Positions 55,632 through 64,000 of a stretch of DNA of 64,000 bases are shown here, piece after piece; position 1 is the stretch's first letter, and each line of letters begins with the position of its first letter. Under the pieces are notes generated by a model. The model saw only the letters and a list, made by a program, of their open reading frames with translations. It ran no database searches and was not told the DNA's origin. The translations under genes and the position numbers were made by a program. The stretch covers positions 1 to 64,000 of the forward strand of contig NZ_JAAOCA010000007.1 of assembly GCF_014694385.1 (NCBI RefSeq). Direction: 5' to 3'. The DNA is from Pseudomonas typographi (GTDB lineage: Bacteria; Pseudomonadota; Gammaproteobacteria; Pseudomonadales; Pseudomonadaceae).

Positions 55632-56591
55632 TTAATGGGCAGGTGCCCACACATAAATGGCCAGCGATAGGGTGATTGCACCCAACACGGACGACACCAC
55701 CAAGGTGGCGCCTGACACCGGGGGGCGCAAGCCAGCGCTGGCGCCGAATACCAACCCGAAGAACCCGGCTGGAATCGCGGTTAGCAACACGGCCTGCACA
55801 CCGATTTGCCAAGGGATTCCAAATAGCAGTACCAAGCCTAGTACCACCAGTGGCTGAATCACGTTTTTGACCAGGGTGCCGAACACGACATTGCTGCCGA
55901 GGTGGATCGGCTGTGCCGACAGCATCAGGCCGGTGAGAAACAGCCCCACGCCCGCCGTCGCGCTGGTCATGGGCCCGAGCGCGGTGCCGACGATAGCCGG
56001 CAGCGAAATGCCCGAGAGCGCGACCACCAGGCCCAGTACCGGGCCGATGAATATGGGCTTTTGCACCGAATGGCCCAGCGCCACGATGAACTGCCGGGCG
56101 GCGGAGGCGGGTTGCCCGTGCTGGTTTTCCTGGGCGCGGTGCATTTCGATCAGCGCCAGGGTCAGGGGCGAAATGGTGATCGACCCCACGGCGATCGCGA
56201 TCGCCACGGGCAACGCCGCGCTTTGCCCGAAAATCGGAATCAACAGCGGCAACCCGATCGAGGCGAAATTGGGAAAGGCGATGGTCAGGGTTTGTACGGC
56301 CGAGTCGCCCAACGACAGTCTGTAGACGCGCCGCTGCACATAAAAAACCGCCAGATATACGATCAGCAACCCACCCGCGAGCACCAAGGCCAAGGGGCCG
56401 TTTTCGATAATCACCCGTTGCGGTGTGCGGGCAATGGATACGAAAAGCGTGAGCGGTAAGGCGAACTGCATCAACAACACATTCAGGCTCGCCACGTTCT
56501 GGTTGTCCACCAGGTGGCGCTTGCCCGCAAAGAAACCGAGCGCCAGCCCTATATAAACCGGGAGTAGCGCAGTAATTATCAACGTGACCAT
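55632..56591 (-). CDS. mdcF: AEC-family malonate transporter
   Basis: A 319-aa auxin-efflux-carrier-type transporter with about ten helices: MVTLIITALLPVYIGLALGF, FPNFASIGLPLLIPIFG, and GLVFGASAGLRPPVSGATLV. AEC proteins in mdc operons (MdcF) take up malonate. The start at 56591 is set by GAGG 6 nt upstream; the TTG start is not supported. It is the last gene of the mdc operon, 72 nt after mdcH. It replaces the MdcLM carrier used by P. aeruginosa. Confidence 0.8.
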   Translation of the reverse strand: MVTLIITALLPVYIGLALGFFAGKRHLVDNQNVASLNVLLMQFALPLTLFVSIARTPQRVIIENGPLALVLAGGLLIVYLAVFYVQRRVYRLSLGDSAVQTLTIAFPNFASIGLPLLIPIFGQSAALPVAIAIAVGSITISPLTLALIEMHRAQENQHGQPASAARQFIVALGHSVQKPIFIGPVLGLVVALSGISLPAIVGTALGPMTSATAGVGLFLTGLMLSAQPIHLGSNVVFGTLVKNVIQPLVVLGLVLLFGIPWQIGVQAVLLTAIPAGFFGLVFGASAGLRPPVSGATLVVSSVLGAITLSLAIYVWAPAH

Positions 56592-56663
56592 TTCAAGCCT
56601 CAATATGCCGAAGTTTTAACGAAGCATCAGGCGGAGCGTGCGGGGATAAGTCGGTTCGGGGTG

Positions 56664-57593
56664 TCAAGCGTCCTCGATATGTTTTGAAAGCCATTGTTCC
56701 ACCCCTTCTAGCGAGCGAAACTCATCGAGGCTGCGCGCGGCGGTGTCGGGGTATGCCCGGGTAACCATGTTGGCCAGTGCGCGGCCTGGGCCAAGCTCCA
56801 GGAAAACCCGCGCACCCCGCTCATAAGCGCATTGCAAGCAATCTTTCCAATGCAAGGTATGGCCGATCTCATCGGCTAGCGCCTGGCTGGCTTGCGGCAC
56901 CGAAAACACCGGTTGTGCATTAAGCGCACTCAACAACACGATATTCGCCGGCGGCGGCACTGGCGCGGCGGCCTGCAAGGCGGCGAAAAACTCAGGCACC
57001 ACCTTGGCCAGGCACGAGGTGTGCGAAGCGACCCGAACGGCAAGGGGGTCGGCCCGCAGGGCGCCGGCCGCAAGGGCGGCTGAACATATCGCCTGCAGCG
57101 CGTTGCGCTGGCCGCCCACTACCGTGACGTCATCGGGGTTGATAATCGCGACATCCACACCGTGATCGCTGGCCAATCGTTGTACGGCCTCCAACGGCAA
57201 ACCGCGAATAAAGGCCAGCCCATCGTCGGGTCCGCTGCCCTGGCTCATCAGGTCGCCACGGGCCTTGGCCACGCGCAGGGTGCCCTCTGGCGTCAGCAAG
57301 CCGGCGATGCCCCAGGCGGAAAGCTCACCCACACTGTATCCGGCCACGATCAAGCGGCGCGGCAACAGAGGGCCTATGGCCAGGTAGGCGGCCAGCGCCT
57401 GCGCTACACAAAGAATCTGCGCGGCGCGGTTATCGAACATCTGCTCACCGGCGTGCTGTACATAGGTGCGAGGGTCTTCGCCCAACAGTTCGCCAGCAGT
57501 TTGAAACAGCGGCTGCGCGGCGGGAGCCTGGCCGCTCAGGTCGAACATGCCGGGGTGCTGAGCGCCTTGCCCGGGGCAAAGGATCGCTAACAT
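56664..57593 (-). CDS. mdcH: Malonate decarboxylase epsilon subunit (malonyl-CoA:ACP transacylase)
   Basis: A 309-aa FabD-like acyltransferase: LAILCPGQGAQHPGMFDL, the nucleophile motif GYSVGELSAWG and ASHTSCLAKVVPEF with the catalytic His. MdcH puts malonyl onto the enzyme's ACP to start the catalytic cycle. It overlaps mdcB by 7 bp. Confidence 0.92.
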   Translation of the reverse strand: MLAILCPGQGAQHPGMFDLSGQAPAAQPLFQTAGELLGEDPRTYVQHAGEQMFDNRAAQILCVAQALAAYLAIGPLLPRRLIVAGYSVGELSAWGIAGLLTPEGTLRVAKARGDLMSQGSGPDDGLAFIRGLPLEAVQRLASDHGVDVAIINPDDVTVVGGQRNALQAICSAALAAGALRADPLAVRVASHTSCLAKVVPEFFAALQAAAPVPPPANIVLLSALNAQPVFSVPQASQALADEIGHTLHWKDCLQCAYERGARVFLELGPGRALANMVTRAYPDTAARSLDEFRSLEGVEQWLSKHIEDA

Positions 57594-58498
57594 GGTTCAC
57601 CTACTTGGCGGCGACCGGTCAGGTTTTTGGGCGGCGCGGCGAAGCGGCGCTCCTCTGCATCGATGAACAGCGTAATGCCAAGTAAATCGGCGGCGCCGCC
57701 TGGGCTGAGGTTGCGCGCCACAAAGCGGCGATGTATCTCGCAGGCCTGTTCCCGCCACGTGGCCATGGCGACCCCACCACCGCACAAAAAGCCGGCGGCC
57801 TCGGCCTGGGCAAAGTGCAACCCGCCCCGGCCGGCGCGGTACAGCAGGTTGGTATCGTCCAATACGGCAACTAACGCAAAACACGCCTGCACCCGGGCTG
57901 CCTGTTCATCGCCACGGGCCAGTTGGCGGCCGGCTCGCAACGCGACCAACCCGGTGCCGTAGGCGGCGGGGAAACCCCGTGCTGCTTCCTCTCGGGCGCC
58001 GCCCACCGCATAACGGCGGGTAACCAGGGCGCCGTGAGAATGCCCAGGTGCCGGGCCATTCAGAATCGACGGCCCCCAGCGCTCGGCCACGATACGCCCT
58101 AGGGGGGCCTTGGTGGGCAGGGCCGACCGCAAGCCCGCCGCCGCCACTAGCATGCCCAGCCCAAAAATAGCGCCGCGGTGTGTATTCACACCCTGGGTGA
58201 TACCCAGCATATGTGCCTCTGCGGCGATACCGATTTGGCGAAGTTGCTCCATCTCGGCGTTCCTGGCGCCAGCGAGGGCCAACTGAACAAAGTAGGGCGC
58301 CAGCCCCTCGGCGCTGCGGTGTAGCAGGCTGGCATCCATATCACGGTGTGCGCCATTATCGACATGGCTGACCAAGCCCGGTTTAGGGTAGGTATCGACC
58401 TCCACATGCAAGCACTCCACGGCCAGTTCGCTCAGCTCGTGGGCCAGCGACATCGTAGACTCGGTGTACTCTGCGTGCGCGGCACAACGGGCTGTCAT
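57587..58498 (-). CDS. mdcB: Triphosphoribosyl-dephospho-CoA synthase
   Basis: A 303-aa CitG/MdcB family enzyme: VDTYPKPGLVSHVDNGAHRDMD and GVNTHRGAIFGLGML. It makes the precursor of the 2'-phosphoribosyl-dephospho-CoA prosthetic group of MdcC. The start at 58498 has GGAG upstream. It lies after mdcG here, while in P. aeruginosa mdcB is second in the operon. Confidence 0.92.
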   Translation of the reverse strand: MTARCAAHAEYTESTMSLAHELSELAVECLHVEVDTYPKPGLVSHVDNGAHRDMDASLLHRSAEGLAPYFVQLALAGARNAEMEQLRQIGIAAEAHMLGITQGVNTHRGAIFGLGMLVAAAGLRSALPTKAPLGRIVAERWGPSILNGPAPGHSHGALVTRRYAVGGAREEAARGFPAAYGTGLVALRAGRQLARGDEQAARVQACFALVAVLDDTNLLYRAGRGGLHFAQAEAAGFLCGGGVAMATWREQACEIHRRFVARNLSPGGAADLLGITLFIDAEERRFAAPPKNLTGRRQVGEPC

Positions 58499-58538
58499 GG
58501 GCCTGTCTCCATAAAGTGTGGGCAGTTGGTGTACATAT

Positions 58539-59201
58539 TCATAAGCGCTCGGCAAGCGGCGCGGCCTCCCCGCGCAGGAAGGCGGCACGGGGTTGCATAA
58601 GCGGCGGGCCAAAGCGCTTGACCAATACTTCAGGTGCTTCGTCGGCCAACTCTTGCCAATTCACCGCCCAGCCGTCTTGGCGCACGCACTCGCCATCGAT
58701 GCGCATCGGCGCGGCTGCCGCGACCTTGCCCACGCGCCGCAAGCGGTCGAGCAGCCCCTCGCTATCGGCACCCAACTCGAATAGCAGGTCGAGGTCCGAG
58801 GTAGGGCTCAGGTAAGGCAAGCCGGTCAAGGCCGACCAAGCCAAGCTGCCGAAGGCCCGCACCTGAGGCGCCACCGCGAGGATTTCCGCGATAGCCGTAC
58901 GCCACGAAGCTGGCGCGTGTTCCTGTGCATCGGCCAGCAATGGCGGGGGTTGCACCGCCACGATAGCGCGCGGTGGCAGGGTCAATACCAGGCGTTTTTT
59001 GCCAAGCGAAGGCGGCAATGGCAAGCCCAGCGGCACCTCACCAGTAGGGTCTTGCAGCAGTGGGCGCCGGACGATAACCGGCCGCCCGGCCTGCGCCCAT
59101 TGCTCAGGGTAGGCCCCCGGGTTTCGCTCGCACAGGTGCCGCCACGCCGCGGGCTCAACCCACACCAGCGTGTGCCGGCGGCCCTGCCAGTGGCTGAGCA
59201 T
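58539..59201 (-). CDS. mdcG: Malonate decarboxylase holo-ACP synthase (phosphoribosyl-dephospho-CoA transferase)
   Basis: A 220-aa nucleotidyltransferase-like protein: VRAFGSLAWSALTGLPYLSPTSDLDLLFEL carries the Gly-Ser and Asp-x-Asp metal motif. It transfers the prosthetic group to a Ser of MdcC. The start at 59201 shares one base with the mdcE stop (TGATG). Longer starts run inside mdcE. Confidence 0.9.
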   Translation of the reverse strand: MLSHWQGRRHTLVWVEPAAWRHLCERNPGAYPEQWAQAGRPVIVRRPLLQDPTGEVPLGLPLPPSLGKKRLVLTLPPRAIVAVQPPPLLADAQEHAPASWRTAIAEILAVAPQVRAFGSLAWSALTGLPYLSPTSDLDLLFELGADSEGLLDRLRRVGKVAAAAPMRIDGECVRQDGWAVNWQELADEAPEVLVKRFGPPLMQPRAAFLRGEAAPLAERL

Positions 59202-59917
59202 CACTGCCCTGCCAGGGCCAGAACCTGGTCGATGATGCGCTGCGCTGCCGGCCGCCCACCCCGCGCCAGGCCTAACTGCGCGCGGGTATCCTCGGCCGGC
59301 CATTGCGACAGCACGGTTTCTAACTGTTCGGCCAAGGGTTTGGCCGGGTCCCAGATTTGGTGCACAGCGCCGGTGGGAAAGAGGTAGTCCAGGCCCGGTG
59401 CGAACACTGGGTTGGTTTTGGCTTTTTCTTTCAACACGTCAATCGACAACTTGGTCACCCGCGAAACCGAGGGCAGGTCCATCACTTCAGGGGTGGCGCC
59501 CGGCAGCCCTACCAACACGGTGGCGGCGAGGGCCGTGGCGATGAAGGCACCGGCGGCCGTATGGCCATACAGCAGCCCGATCGAGCGGTGGCCGTGGAGT
59601 TCGGCCACGAACAACGCTTTGGCCAAGTGGGATAAGTATTCGTTCAGCCCCAATAGCTCATCATGCCGGCTCATGCGCTGGCTACTTGAGTCGATTACCA
59701 GCAGGATCGGCGCATCCCCCGGCGTGCGGGCGATGTCCAGCACCTGGCTTGCCAATTGGGCCGCATCCTCGATGCCGAGGGGCGTATCGTCGATGACGCC
59801 GAGAATATGCACATCCGTGCCGTTGCCTCGTTTGCCACTGCCGGACAGCAGCCCCTGCCTGGGCGTGGCTGAATAACCGGCGGGGAAAAGGGATTGAAGA
59901 ATTTCATCGAGCTTCAT
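59201..59917 (-). CDS. mdcE: Malonate decarboxylase gamma subunit
   Basis: A 238-aa carboxyltransferase-like subunit: APILLVIDSSSQRMSRHDELLGLN and GLLYGHTAAGAFIATALAA, with GLDYLFPTGAVHQIWD near the end. With MdcD it decarboxylates malonyl-ACP. The start at 59917 overlaps mdcD by 14 bp. Confidence 0.92.
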   Translation of the reverse strand: MKLDEILQSLFPAGYSATPRQGLLSGSGKRGNGTDVHILGVIDDTPLGIEDAAQLASQVLDIARTPGDAPILLVIDSSSQRMSRHDELLGLNEYLSHLAKALFVAELHGHRSIGLLYGHTAAGAFIATALAATVLVGLPGATPEVMDLPSVSRVTKLSIDVLKEKAKTNPVFAPGLDYLFPTGAVHQIWDPAKPLAEQLETVLSQWPAEDTRAQLGLARGGRPAAQRIIDQVLALAGQ

Positions 59918-60815
59918 CTGCACACTCCCGGACCGTTTGCGAAGCGGCAAGAAACGCTTCTGTAGGTAAGCTGGAAATCGACTCCGGCGCCTCTACGCCC
60001 AGCGCTTTCCAAATTTGCAAGCTGTCGGTCAGGCTGCCCAAGCGCTGTAGGCGCGTGGCCAGGCGCTGTTGTTCGGCCTGAACCAGCGCCAGGTCGAACC
60101 GGGCCTGTTTTGCCAAAGCCGTGCGTGCGGCGGCGCGGAAGGCGGCAATGTCATCCTCGACAAAGGCATCTACCGCGCCGATCAGGTACCGGTGCTTGCC
60201 ACCCATGGTGCGCCAAACGAAAGCGCGGTCCTTGGAGTCGAACTCCTCCACACCATGGTTGGTTTCGATCACTTCGGGGCCGGAAACACTTAACCGCCCC
60301 TGCTCGGAAATCACCAGGCTCGAACAGCAGTTCGCGATCAAGCCACCGCCGCCATAACAACCCGCACGGCCGCCCAGCAGGCCAATAACCCGCACGCCAT
60401 CGGCGCGGGCCAACAGGATGGCGCGGATGATCTCGGCGATCGATACCTCGCCAGCGTTGGCCTCTTGCAGGCGCACCCCACCGGTATCGAAGCTTATGAG
60501 TACATCCCGTTTGTGCTTGCGCGCTGCCCGGATCAGCCCGATCAATTTAGCCCCATGCACTTCGCCAAAGGCGCCGCCCATGAACCGCCCCTCTTGGGCC
60601 GCGGCATACACCCGCTGGCCTTCGAGCTGGCCTTCGCCAATCACGATGCCGTCGTCGAATTGCTTGGGCAGGTCGAAGAGGTCCAGGTGCGGGCTCATTT
60701 CGCGTTGCTCGGGGCCGATATATTCAGTGAAGCTGCCGCGATCCAACAGGCCGGCTATGCGCTGGCGCGCGGTGGATTCGTACCAACTGGTAATGGGCCG
60801 TAATGCATCGCTCAT
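59904..60815 (-). CDS. mdcD: Malonate decarboxylase beta subunit
   Basis: A 303-aa carboxyltransferase-fold subunit: KHKRDVLISFDTGGVRLQEANAGE and GLLGGRAGCYGGGGLIANCC. It pairs with MdcE as the decarboxylase. It overlaps mdcC by ATGA. Confidence 0.93.
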   Translation of the reverse strand: MSDALRPITSWYESTARQRIAGLLDRGSFTEYIGPEQREMSPHLDLFDLPKQFDDGIVIGEGQLEGQRVYAAAQEGRFMGGAFGEVHGAKLIGLIRAARKHKRDVLISFDTGGVRLQEANAGEVSIAEIIRAILLARADGVRVIGLLGGRAGCYGGGGLIANCCSSLVISEQGRLSVSGPEVIETNHGVEEFDSKDRAFVWRTMGGKHRYLIGAVDAFVEDDIAAFRAAARTALAKQARFDLALVQAEQQRLATRLQRLGSLTDSLQIWKALGVEAPESISSLPTEAFLAASQTVRECADEAR

Positions 60816-61129
60816 TGTGCGTTCTCCTCGATGAGCCTTACGCCTTGGGCGAGGCGCAAGGCCACGGTGTCTGGGCGTGCACCGCCATCATTGATGGAAA
60901 TGCGCAGGCCACCCGCCGCCCGGCGGGCCACGAACTCTTCGACAACGGCTTGCCATACCGGCGCGAAGCCATGGGCGGCGGTCGCAATATTCACTTCGCA
61001 CACGTTGGGTTCGCGTACGCGTTCTACCAACACCTCGAGATTTCCCGAGGCGACGACACCGGTGAGCGCCTGCTTTTGCGTGCCAGTGGCGGCTTTCGGC
61101 GCCTTAAGCGTAAAGGTTAGGTTTTCCAT
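60812..61129 (-). CDS. mdcC: Malonate decarboxylase acyl-carrier protein (delta subunit)
   Basis: A 105-aa ACP of the citrate-lyase/malonate-decarboxylase type. The prosthetic group Ser lies in GVVASGNLEVLVE; the end INDGGARPDTVALRLAQG is conserved. Twelve nt after mdcA and overlapping mdcD. Confidence 0.93.
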   Translation of the reverse strand: MENLTFTLKAPKAATGTQKQALTGVVASGNLEVLVERVREPNVCEVNIATAAHGFAPVWQAVVEEFVARRAAGGLRISINDGGARPDTVALRLAQGVRLIEENAQ

Positions 61130-61141
61130 GGGAGCGGCCTC

Positions 61142-62788
61142 TTACCAATTGCGGAATTTGCTGGGCGGGTTATACAGCCCGCCCGAGGCGACCATGAGGT
61201 CTTTGACGGAGCGTGCGGCCAGCCAACGGCGGTCGGCGTCGAGCAGGTCGATGCCCAGGTCTTCCGGCCGTTGGATCACCCGGCGCTGGCGCAACTGGTC
61301 GACCAGGGCGGCGTCGCGGCCCCGGCCTAACTCGGTATAGCCCGCTACCCCACGTATCGCCTGTTCGCGCTCGGCGCTGCTACGGCACAGCAACAGGTTG
61401 GCGATGCCTTCTTCGGTGACGATGTGCGTCACGTCGTCGGCGTAGATCATCACCGGTGCCAGCTCCAGCTTCAGCTTGTCGGCGAGCAAGATGGCATCGA
61501 GGTTTTCCACGAACAGCGAGGTATTTTTGTCGCCGAAGGTTTCGCCAATCTGCACCACCAGCTTTCTGCCACGCCGTAGCGCTGGCGCCATGTCGGGGTT
61601 CGCTTCCTCGCCGGCCTTCAGCCACGGGGTGCTGGGGTGCCGGCGCCCGTGGGGGTCGGAACCCATGTTGGGCGCGCCACCGAAGCCGGCCGTGCGGGTA
61701 GCGGTAACGGTCGAGCTGTTGCCTTGAAGGTCGATCTGCAAGGTCGAGCCGATGAAAATATCGCAGGCGTACAGCCCGGCGGTCTGGCAAAACGCCCGGT
61801 TCGAGCGCAGCGAGCCATCCGCGCCGGTGAAATAGACATCGGGGCGGGCGGCCATGTAGTTTTCCATGCCCACTTCCGAACCGAAGCTATGGATTTGCTG
61901 CACCCAGCCGGCTTCTATCGCCGGTATCAAAGTGGGGTGCGGGTTCAACGCCCAATGTGTACATATTTTGCCCTTAAGCCCAAGCGCTTCGCCATAGGTG
62001 GGCAACAGCAACTCGATCGCTGCCGTGCTGAAGCCGATACCATGGTTGATGCGTTGAACCTGATAGGGCGCATAGATGCCTTTGATGGCCAGCATCGCGC
62101 ACAGAATCTGAGTCTCCGTGATCAAGGCGGGGTCGCGGGTGAACAGCGGCTCGACGTAAAACGGCTTGCCGGTTTCCACCACAAAATGAACCCTGTCGCC
62201 GGGTATATCGACACGCGGCACGCTGTCGACGATTTTTTCGACTTGGGCGATGACCAAGCCCCCCTTGAACGCCGTGGCTTCGACGATGGTGGGGGTGTCT
62301 TCGGTATTGGGGCCGGTATACAGGTTACCGTGCTTGTCGGCGCAAACCGCAGCGATCAAGGCGATATTCGGTGTCAGGTCGATAAAGTAACGCGCGAACA
62401 ACTCAAGGTAGGTGTGCACGGCCCCCAGTTCGATCTTGCCGTCGGCCAGCATGGTGGTGATACGCCGGGATTGCGGCCCGGAATAGGAATAGTCCAGTTT
62501 GCGGGCGATGCCGCGCTCGTAAAGGTCCAGGTGCTCTGGCAATACGATCCCTGATTGCACCATATGCAGGTCATGAACCTTCTGCGGGTCCACACCTACC
62601 AACCCCTGCGCAAGCACCTGTGCTTGTTTTTGGTTATCGCCTTCCAGGCAAACGCGGTCGCCTGGATGGATAACGGCTTCTAAAAATGACGTCAGCTTAT
62701 CTACCGCTACTGCCTTGCCTTGCGCGAACTGGCCGCCCGCGGCAAGCCGCCGTTGTCGTGCGTCATTCTGTGTGGTCCAGCTACCCAT
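61142..62788 (-). CDS. mdcA: Malonate decarboxylase alpha subunit (acetyl-S-ACP:malonate transferase)
   Basis: A 548-aa CoA-transferase-like subunit: FLEAVIHPGDRVCLEGDNQKQ, LIAAVCADKHGNLYTGPNTEDTP and GFGGAPNMGSDPHGRRHPS. It swaps acetyl for malonyl on the ACP. The start at 62788 follows GGAG by 9 nt; longer starts are not supported. It is the first gene of the mdc operon, which lets the cell grow on malonate by releasing CO2 and acetate. Confidence 0.95.
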   Translation of the reverse strand: MGSWTTQNDARQRRLAAGGQFAQGKAVAVDKLTSFLEAVIHPGDRVCLEGDNQKQAQVLAQGLVGVDPQKVHDLHMVQSGIVLPEHLDLYERGIARKLDYSYSGPQSRRITTMLADGKIELGAVHTYLELFARYFIDLTPNIALIAAVCADKHGNLYTGPNTEDTPTIVEATAFKGGLVIAQVEKIVDSVPRVDIPGDRVHFVVETGKPFYVEPLFTRDPALITETQILCAMLAIKGIYAPYQVQRINHGIGFSTAAIELLLPTYGEALGLKGKICTHWALNPHPTLIPAIEAGWVQQIHSFGSEVGMENYMAARPDVYFTGADGSLRSNRAFCQTAGLYACDIFIGSTLQIDLQGNSSTVTATRTAGFGGAPNMGSDPHGRRHPSTPWLKAGEEANPDMAPALRRGRKLVVQIGETFGDKNTSLFVENLDAILLADKLKLELAPVMIYADDVTHIVTEEGIANLLLCRSSAEREQAIRGVAGYTELGRGRDAALVDQLRQRRVIQRPEDLGIDLLDADRRWLAARSVKDLMVASGGLYNPPSKFRNW

Positions 62789-63306
62789 CGAAATGACTCC
62801 GTTGGTGGGTTCAGGAATCGACGTTTTCAGGCGGGGTGTTTCAACCCCACCCGACACCGCCGGGCCTTCATGCTCATTAATTAGTTAGCAACGTATCGAA
62901 TTGGTTTAGGCAGGATGCTGACCTGCGTCAACTTTGGAACGAATTAAAAAAATATAAAGAACCGCTCAAGGGCGCGGGTTTTGGCCGTTTTGCGACGGTG
63001 GGGATGGTGGCGGGACGCCAGGTTTCACCTGCAACCTGAAGGTAGGCTGGAGTATTCCCTCGGAGAGGGCAGGCTGCCAGCCCTGCCGACAGTTGCCTAT
63101 ACCATGCACACCGCGGGCGAAACTCATGAGGCTACGGATAGCCGTGAGCCCTGCTGCCGTGTTTAATAAAACATACAATAACGGGGTTATTGTGGCTAAA
63201 GTGTCAAATATATTGATAACCATTTGTCCGTGCATTAGGGTAGATCGACTAAGCTGTGTCAGCTCACCACCGACACGGTTCGCATCTACACGAGGAGACA
63301 CGCCCA
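62789..63306. other. 518-bp divergent region between mdcA and the aldehyde dehydrogenase gene
   Basis: No gene is supported. Features seen: TAGTTAGCAACGTA (62882-62895), a 12-of-14 match to the marR-side dyad; an A-rich block at 62944-62958; the hairpin GGCTA-CGGA-TAGCC (63130-63143); the perfect dyad CAATAAC-GGG-GTTATTG (63176-63192); and TCAA-ATATA-TTGA (63204-63216). These should include both divergent promoters and operators. Confidence 0.5.
63176..63192. promoter_or_regulatory. Perfect 7-bp dyad upstream of the aldehyde dehydrogenase gene
   Basis: CAATAAC and GTTATTG flank GGG, 114 bp before the ATG. It looks like an operator for a dimeric regulator, but no regulator gene lies beside it. 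Confidence 0.35.
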
Positions 63307-64000
63307 ATGACCACTTTGACCCGCGCCGATTGGGAACAACGCGCCAGCAGCCTTGAAATCGAAGGCCGCGCGTTTATCGATGGGCAGTACACCGACGCTG
63401 CTGCCAGCGCGGTGTTCGATTGCCTGAGCCCCGTCGATGGGCGTTTGCTGGCCTCCGTGGCCAGTTGCGGCGAGGCCGACGCGAACCGGGCCGTGGCCAA
63501 CGCCCGCCAAGTGTTCGAAGCGGGCAGTTGGTCTCGCCTGGCCCCAGCCAAGCGCAAAGCCACGTTGCTGCGCTTCGCCGGCCTGATCCGGCAGCATGCC
63601 GAAGAACTGGCCTTGCTCGAAACCCTCGACATGGGCAAACCGATCAGTGACGCATTGAATATCGACGTAGCCGCCTCGGCCAACGCCATCGCCTGGTGCG
63701 GCGAGGCCATCGACAAGCTGTACGACGAAGTGGCCGCTACGCCCCACGACCAGCTTGGCTTGGTGACTCGCGAGCCGGTGGGGGTGGTCGCCGCCATCGT
63801 ACCTTGGAACTTCCCGCTGATGATGGCCTGCTGGAAGCTTGGCCCGGCATTGGCCACCGGTAACTCGGTGGTCCTCAAGCCTTCGGAAAAGTCCCCGTTG
63901 ACGGCCATTCGCGTCGCCCAGTTGGCCGTGGAGGCCGGCCTTCCCAAGGGCGTGCTCAACGTGCTGCCCGGCTATGGCCACAGCGTGGGCAAGGCGCTGG
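63307..64000 (+). CDS. Aldehyde dehydrogenase, PuuC/KauB type, 5' part (cut by window end)
   Basis: The first ~231 codons of an NAD(P)-dependent aldehyde dehydrogenase. It starts MTTLTRADWEQRASSLEIEG, typical of the gamma-glutamyl-gamma-aminobutyraldehyde dehydrogenase group, and shows LETLDMGKPISDALNIDV and VVAAIVPWNFPLMMACWKLGPA with the cofactor site, then NSVVLKPSEKSPL. The catalytic Cys and Glu lie beyond the edge. GAGGAGA precedes the ATG by 8 nt. Likely role: polyamine (putrescine/cadaverine) breakdown. Confidence 0.9.
   Translation, partial: MTTLTRADWEQRASSLEIEGRAFIDGQYTDAAASAVFDCLSPVDGRLLASVASCGEADANRAVANARQVFEAGSWSRLAPAKRKATLLRFAGLIRQHAEELALLETLDMGKPISDALNIDVAASANAIAWCGEAIDKLYDEVAATPHDQLGLVTREPVGVVAAIVPWNFPLMMACWKLGPALATGNSVVLKPSEKSPLTAIRVAQLAVEAGLPKGVLNVLPGYGHSVGKAL

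Noticed and set aside
55450-55635. A possible 61-aa protein divergent from the I78-like gene
   Set aside because: Its ATG overlaps the ATG of the minus-strand gene, its third-position GC is lower than neighbours, and I recognise no family. It could be real but is not supported.

Overview
The window looks like part of a Pseudomonas chromosome, most likely the P. putida group. It is GC-rich with strong third-position GC and has many short-overlap operons. It carries several Pseudomonas-typical neighbourhoods: rph-crc-pyrE, argB-algC-dut-coaBC-radC-rpmBG, exbB-exbD-tonB-oxyR-recG, gmk-rpoZ-spoT-ridA and lapG-lapD. Most of it is well-conserved core sequence with a few accessory inserts.

Layout. 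1-620: the 3' end of a 23S rRNA gene and two tandem 5S genes, each with a terminator. 627-4580: a cell-surface-signalling iron system (ECF sigma, FecR-type anti-sigma, TonB-dependent receptor with an STN domain; Fox-like). 4670-10262: a four-gene pvf/mgo operon that makes a diazeniumdiolate/pyrazine-type signal (haem-oxygenase-like diiron protein, AurF-like N-oxygenase, A-T-R NRPS, SRPBCC protein). Its first gene is frameshifted by one extra copy of a 5-bp repeat. 10771-14425: a GntR regulator, then lapG and lapD, the c-di-GMP-controlled adhesin-release pair, without lapA or its secretion genes beside them. 14435-19536: a MarR-headed aromatic-acid-type efflux operon (FUSC, DUF1656, HlyD, NodT). 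19675-23317: a sulfonate ABC transporter with a TauD-like dioxygenase. 23659-26648: a small protein and two membrane-linked GTPases. 26977-30322: an Escherichia-type cytochrome bd operon (cydP-cydA-cydB-cydX-ybgE) behind a near-consensus Anr box.

30323-37088: a YbaK-HDOD protein, recG, oxyR and tonB-exbD-exbB, which could energise the Fox receptor. 37267-47516: a dehydrogenase, a lipoprotein, ridA, spoT, rpoZ, gmk, yicC, rph, crc, pyrE, a DUF4124 protein and argB. 47538-52825: algC in its long membrane-anchored form, a 182-bp MITE-like element in the algC upstream region, dut, coaBC and radC. 52829-55451: a peptide-binding protein, rpmB, rpmG and a small I78-like protein. 55632-62788: a complete malonate decarboxylase operon in the order mdcA-C-D-E-G-B-H-F, which differs from P. 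aeruginosa. 63307-end: the start of an aldehyde dehydrogenase of the PuuC/KauB type.

Most interesting points: the slippage-type frameshift in pvfA together with a possible Rsm site and a cluster of dyads upstream; the MITE-like insertion in front of algC; the loss of the Gly-Thr self-cleavage dipeptide in the anti-sigma factor; the bd-I type oxidase with an Anr site; and the joining of two blocks that in P. putida KT2440 lie on opposite sides of the origin.
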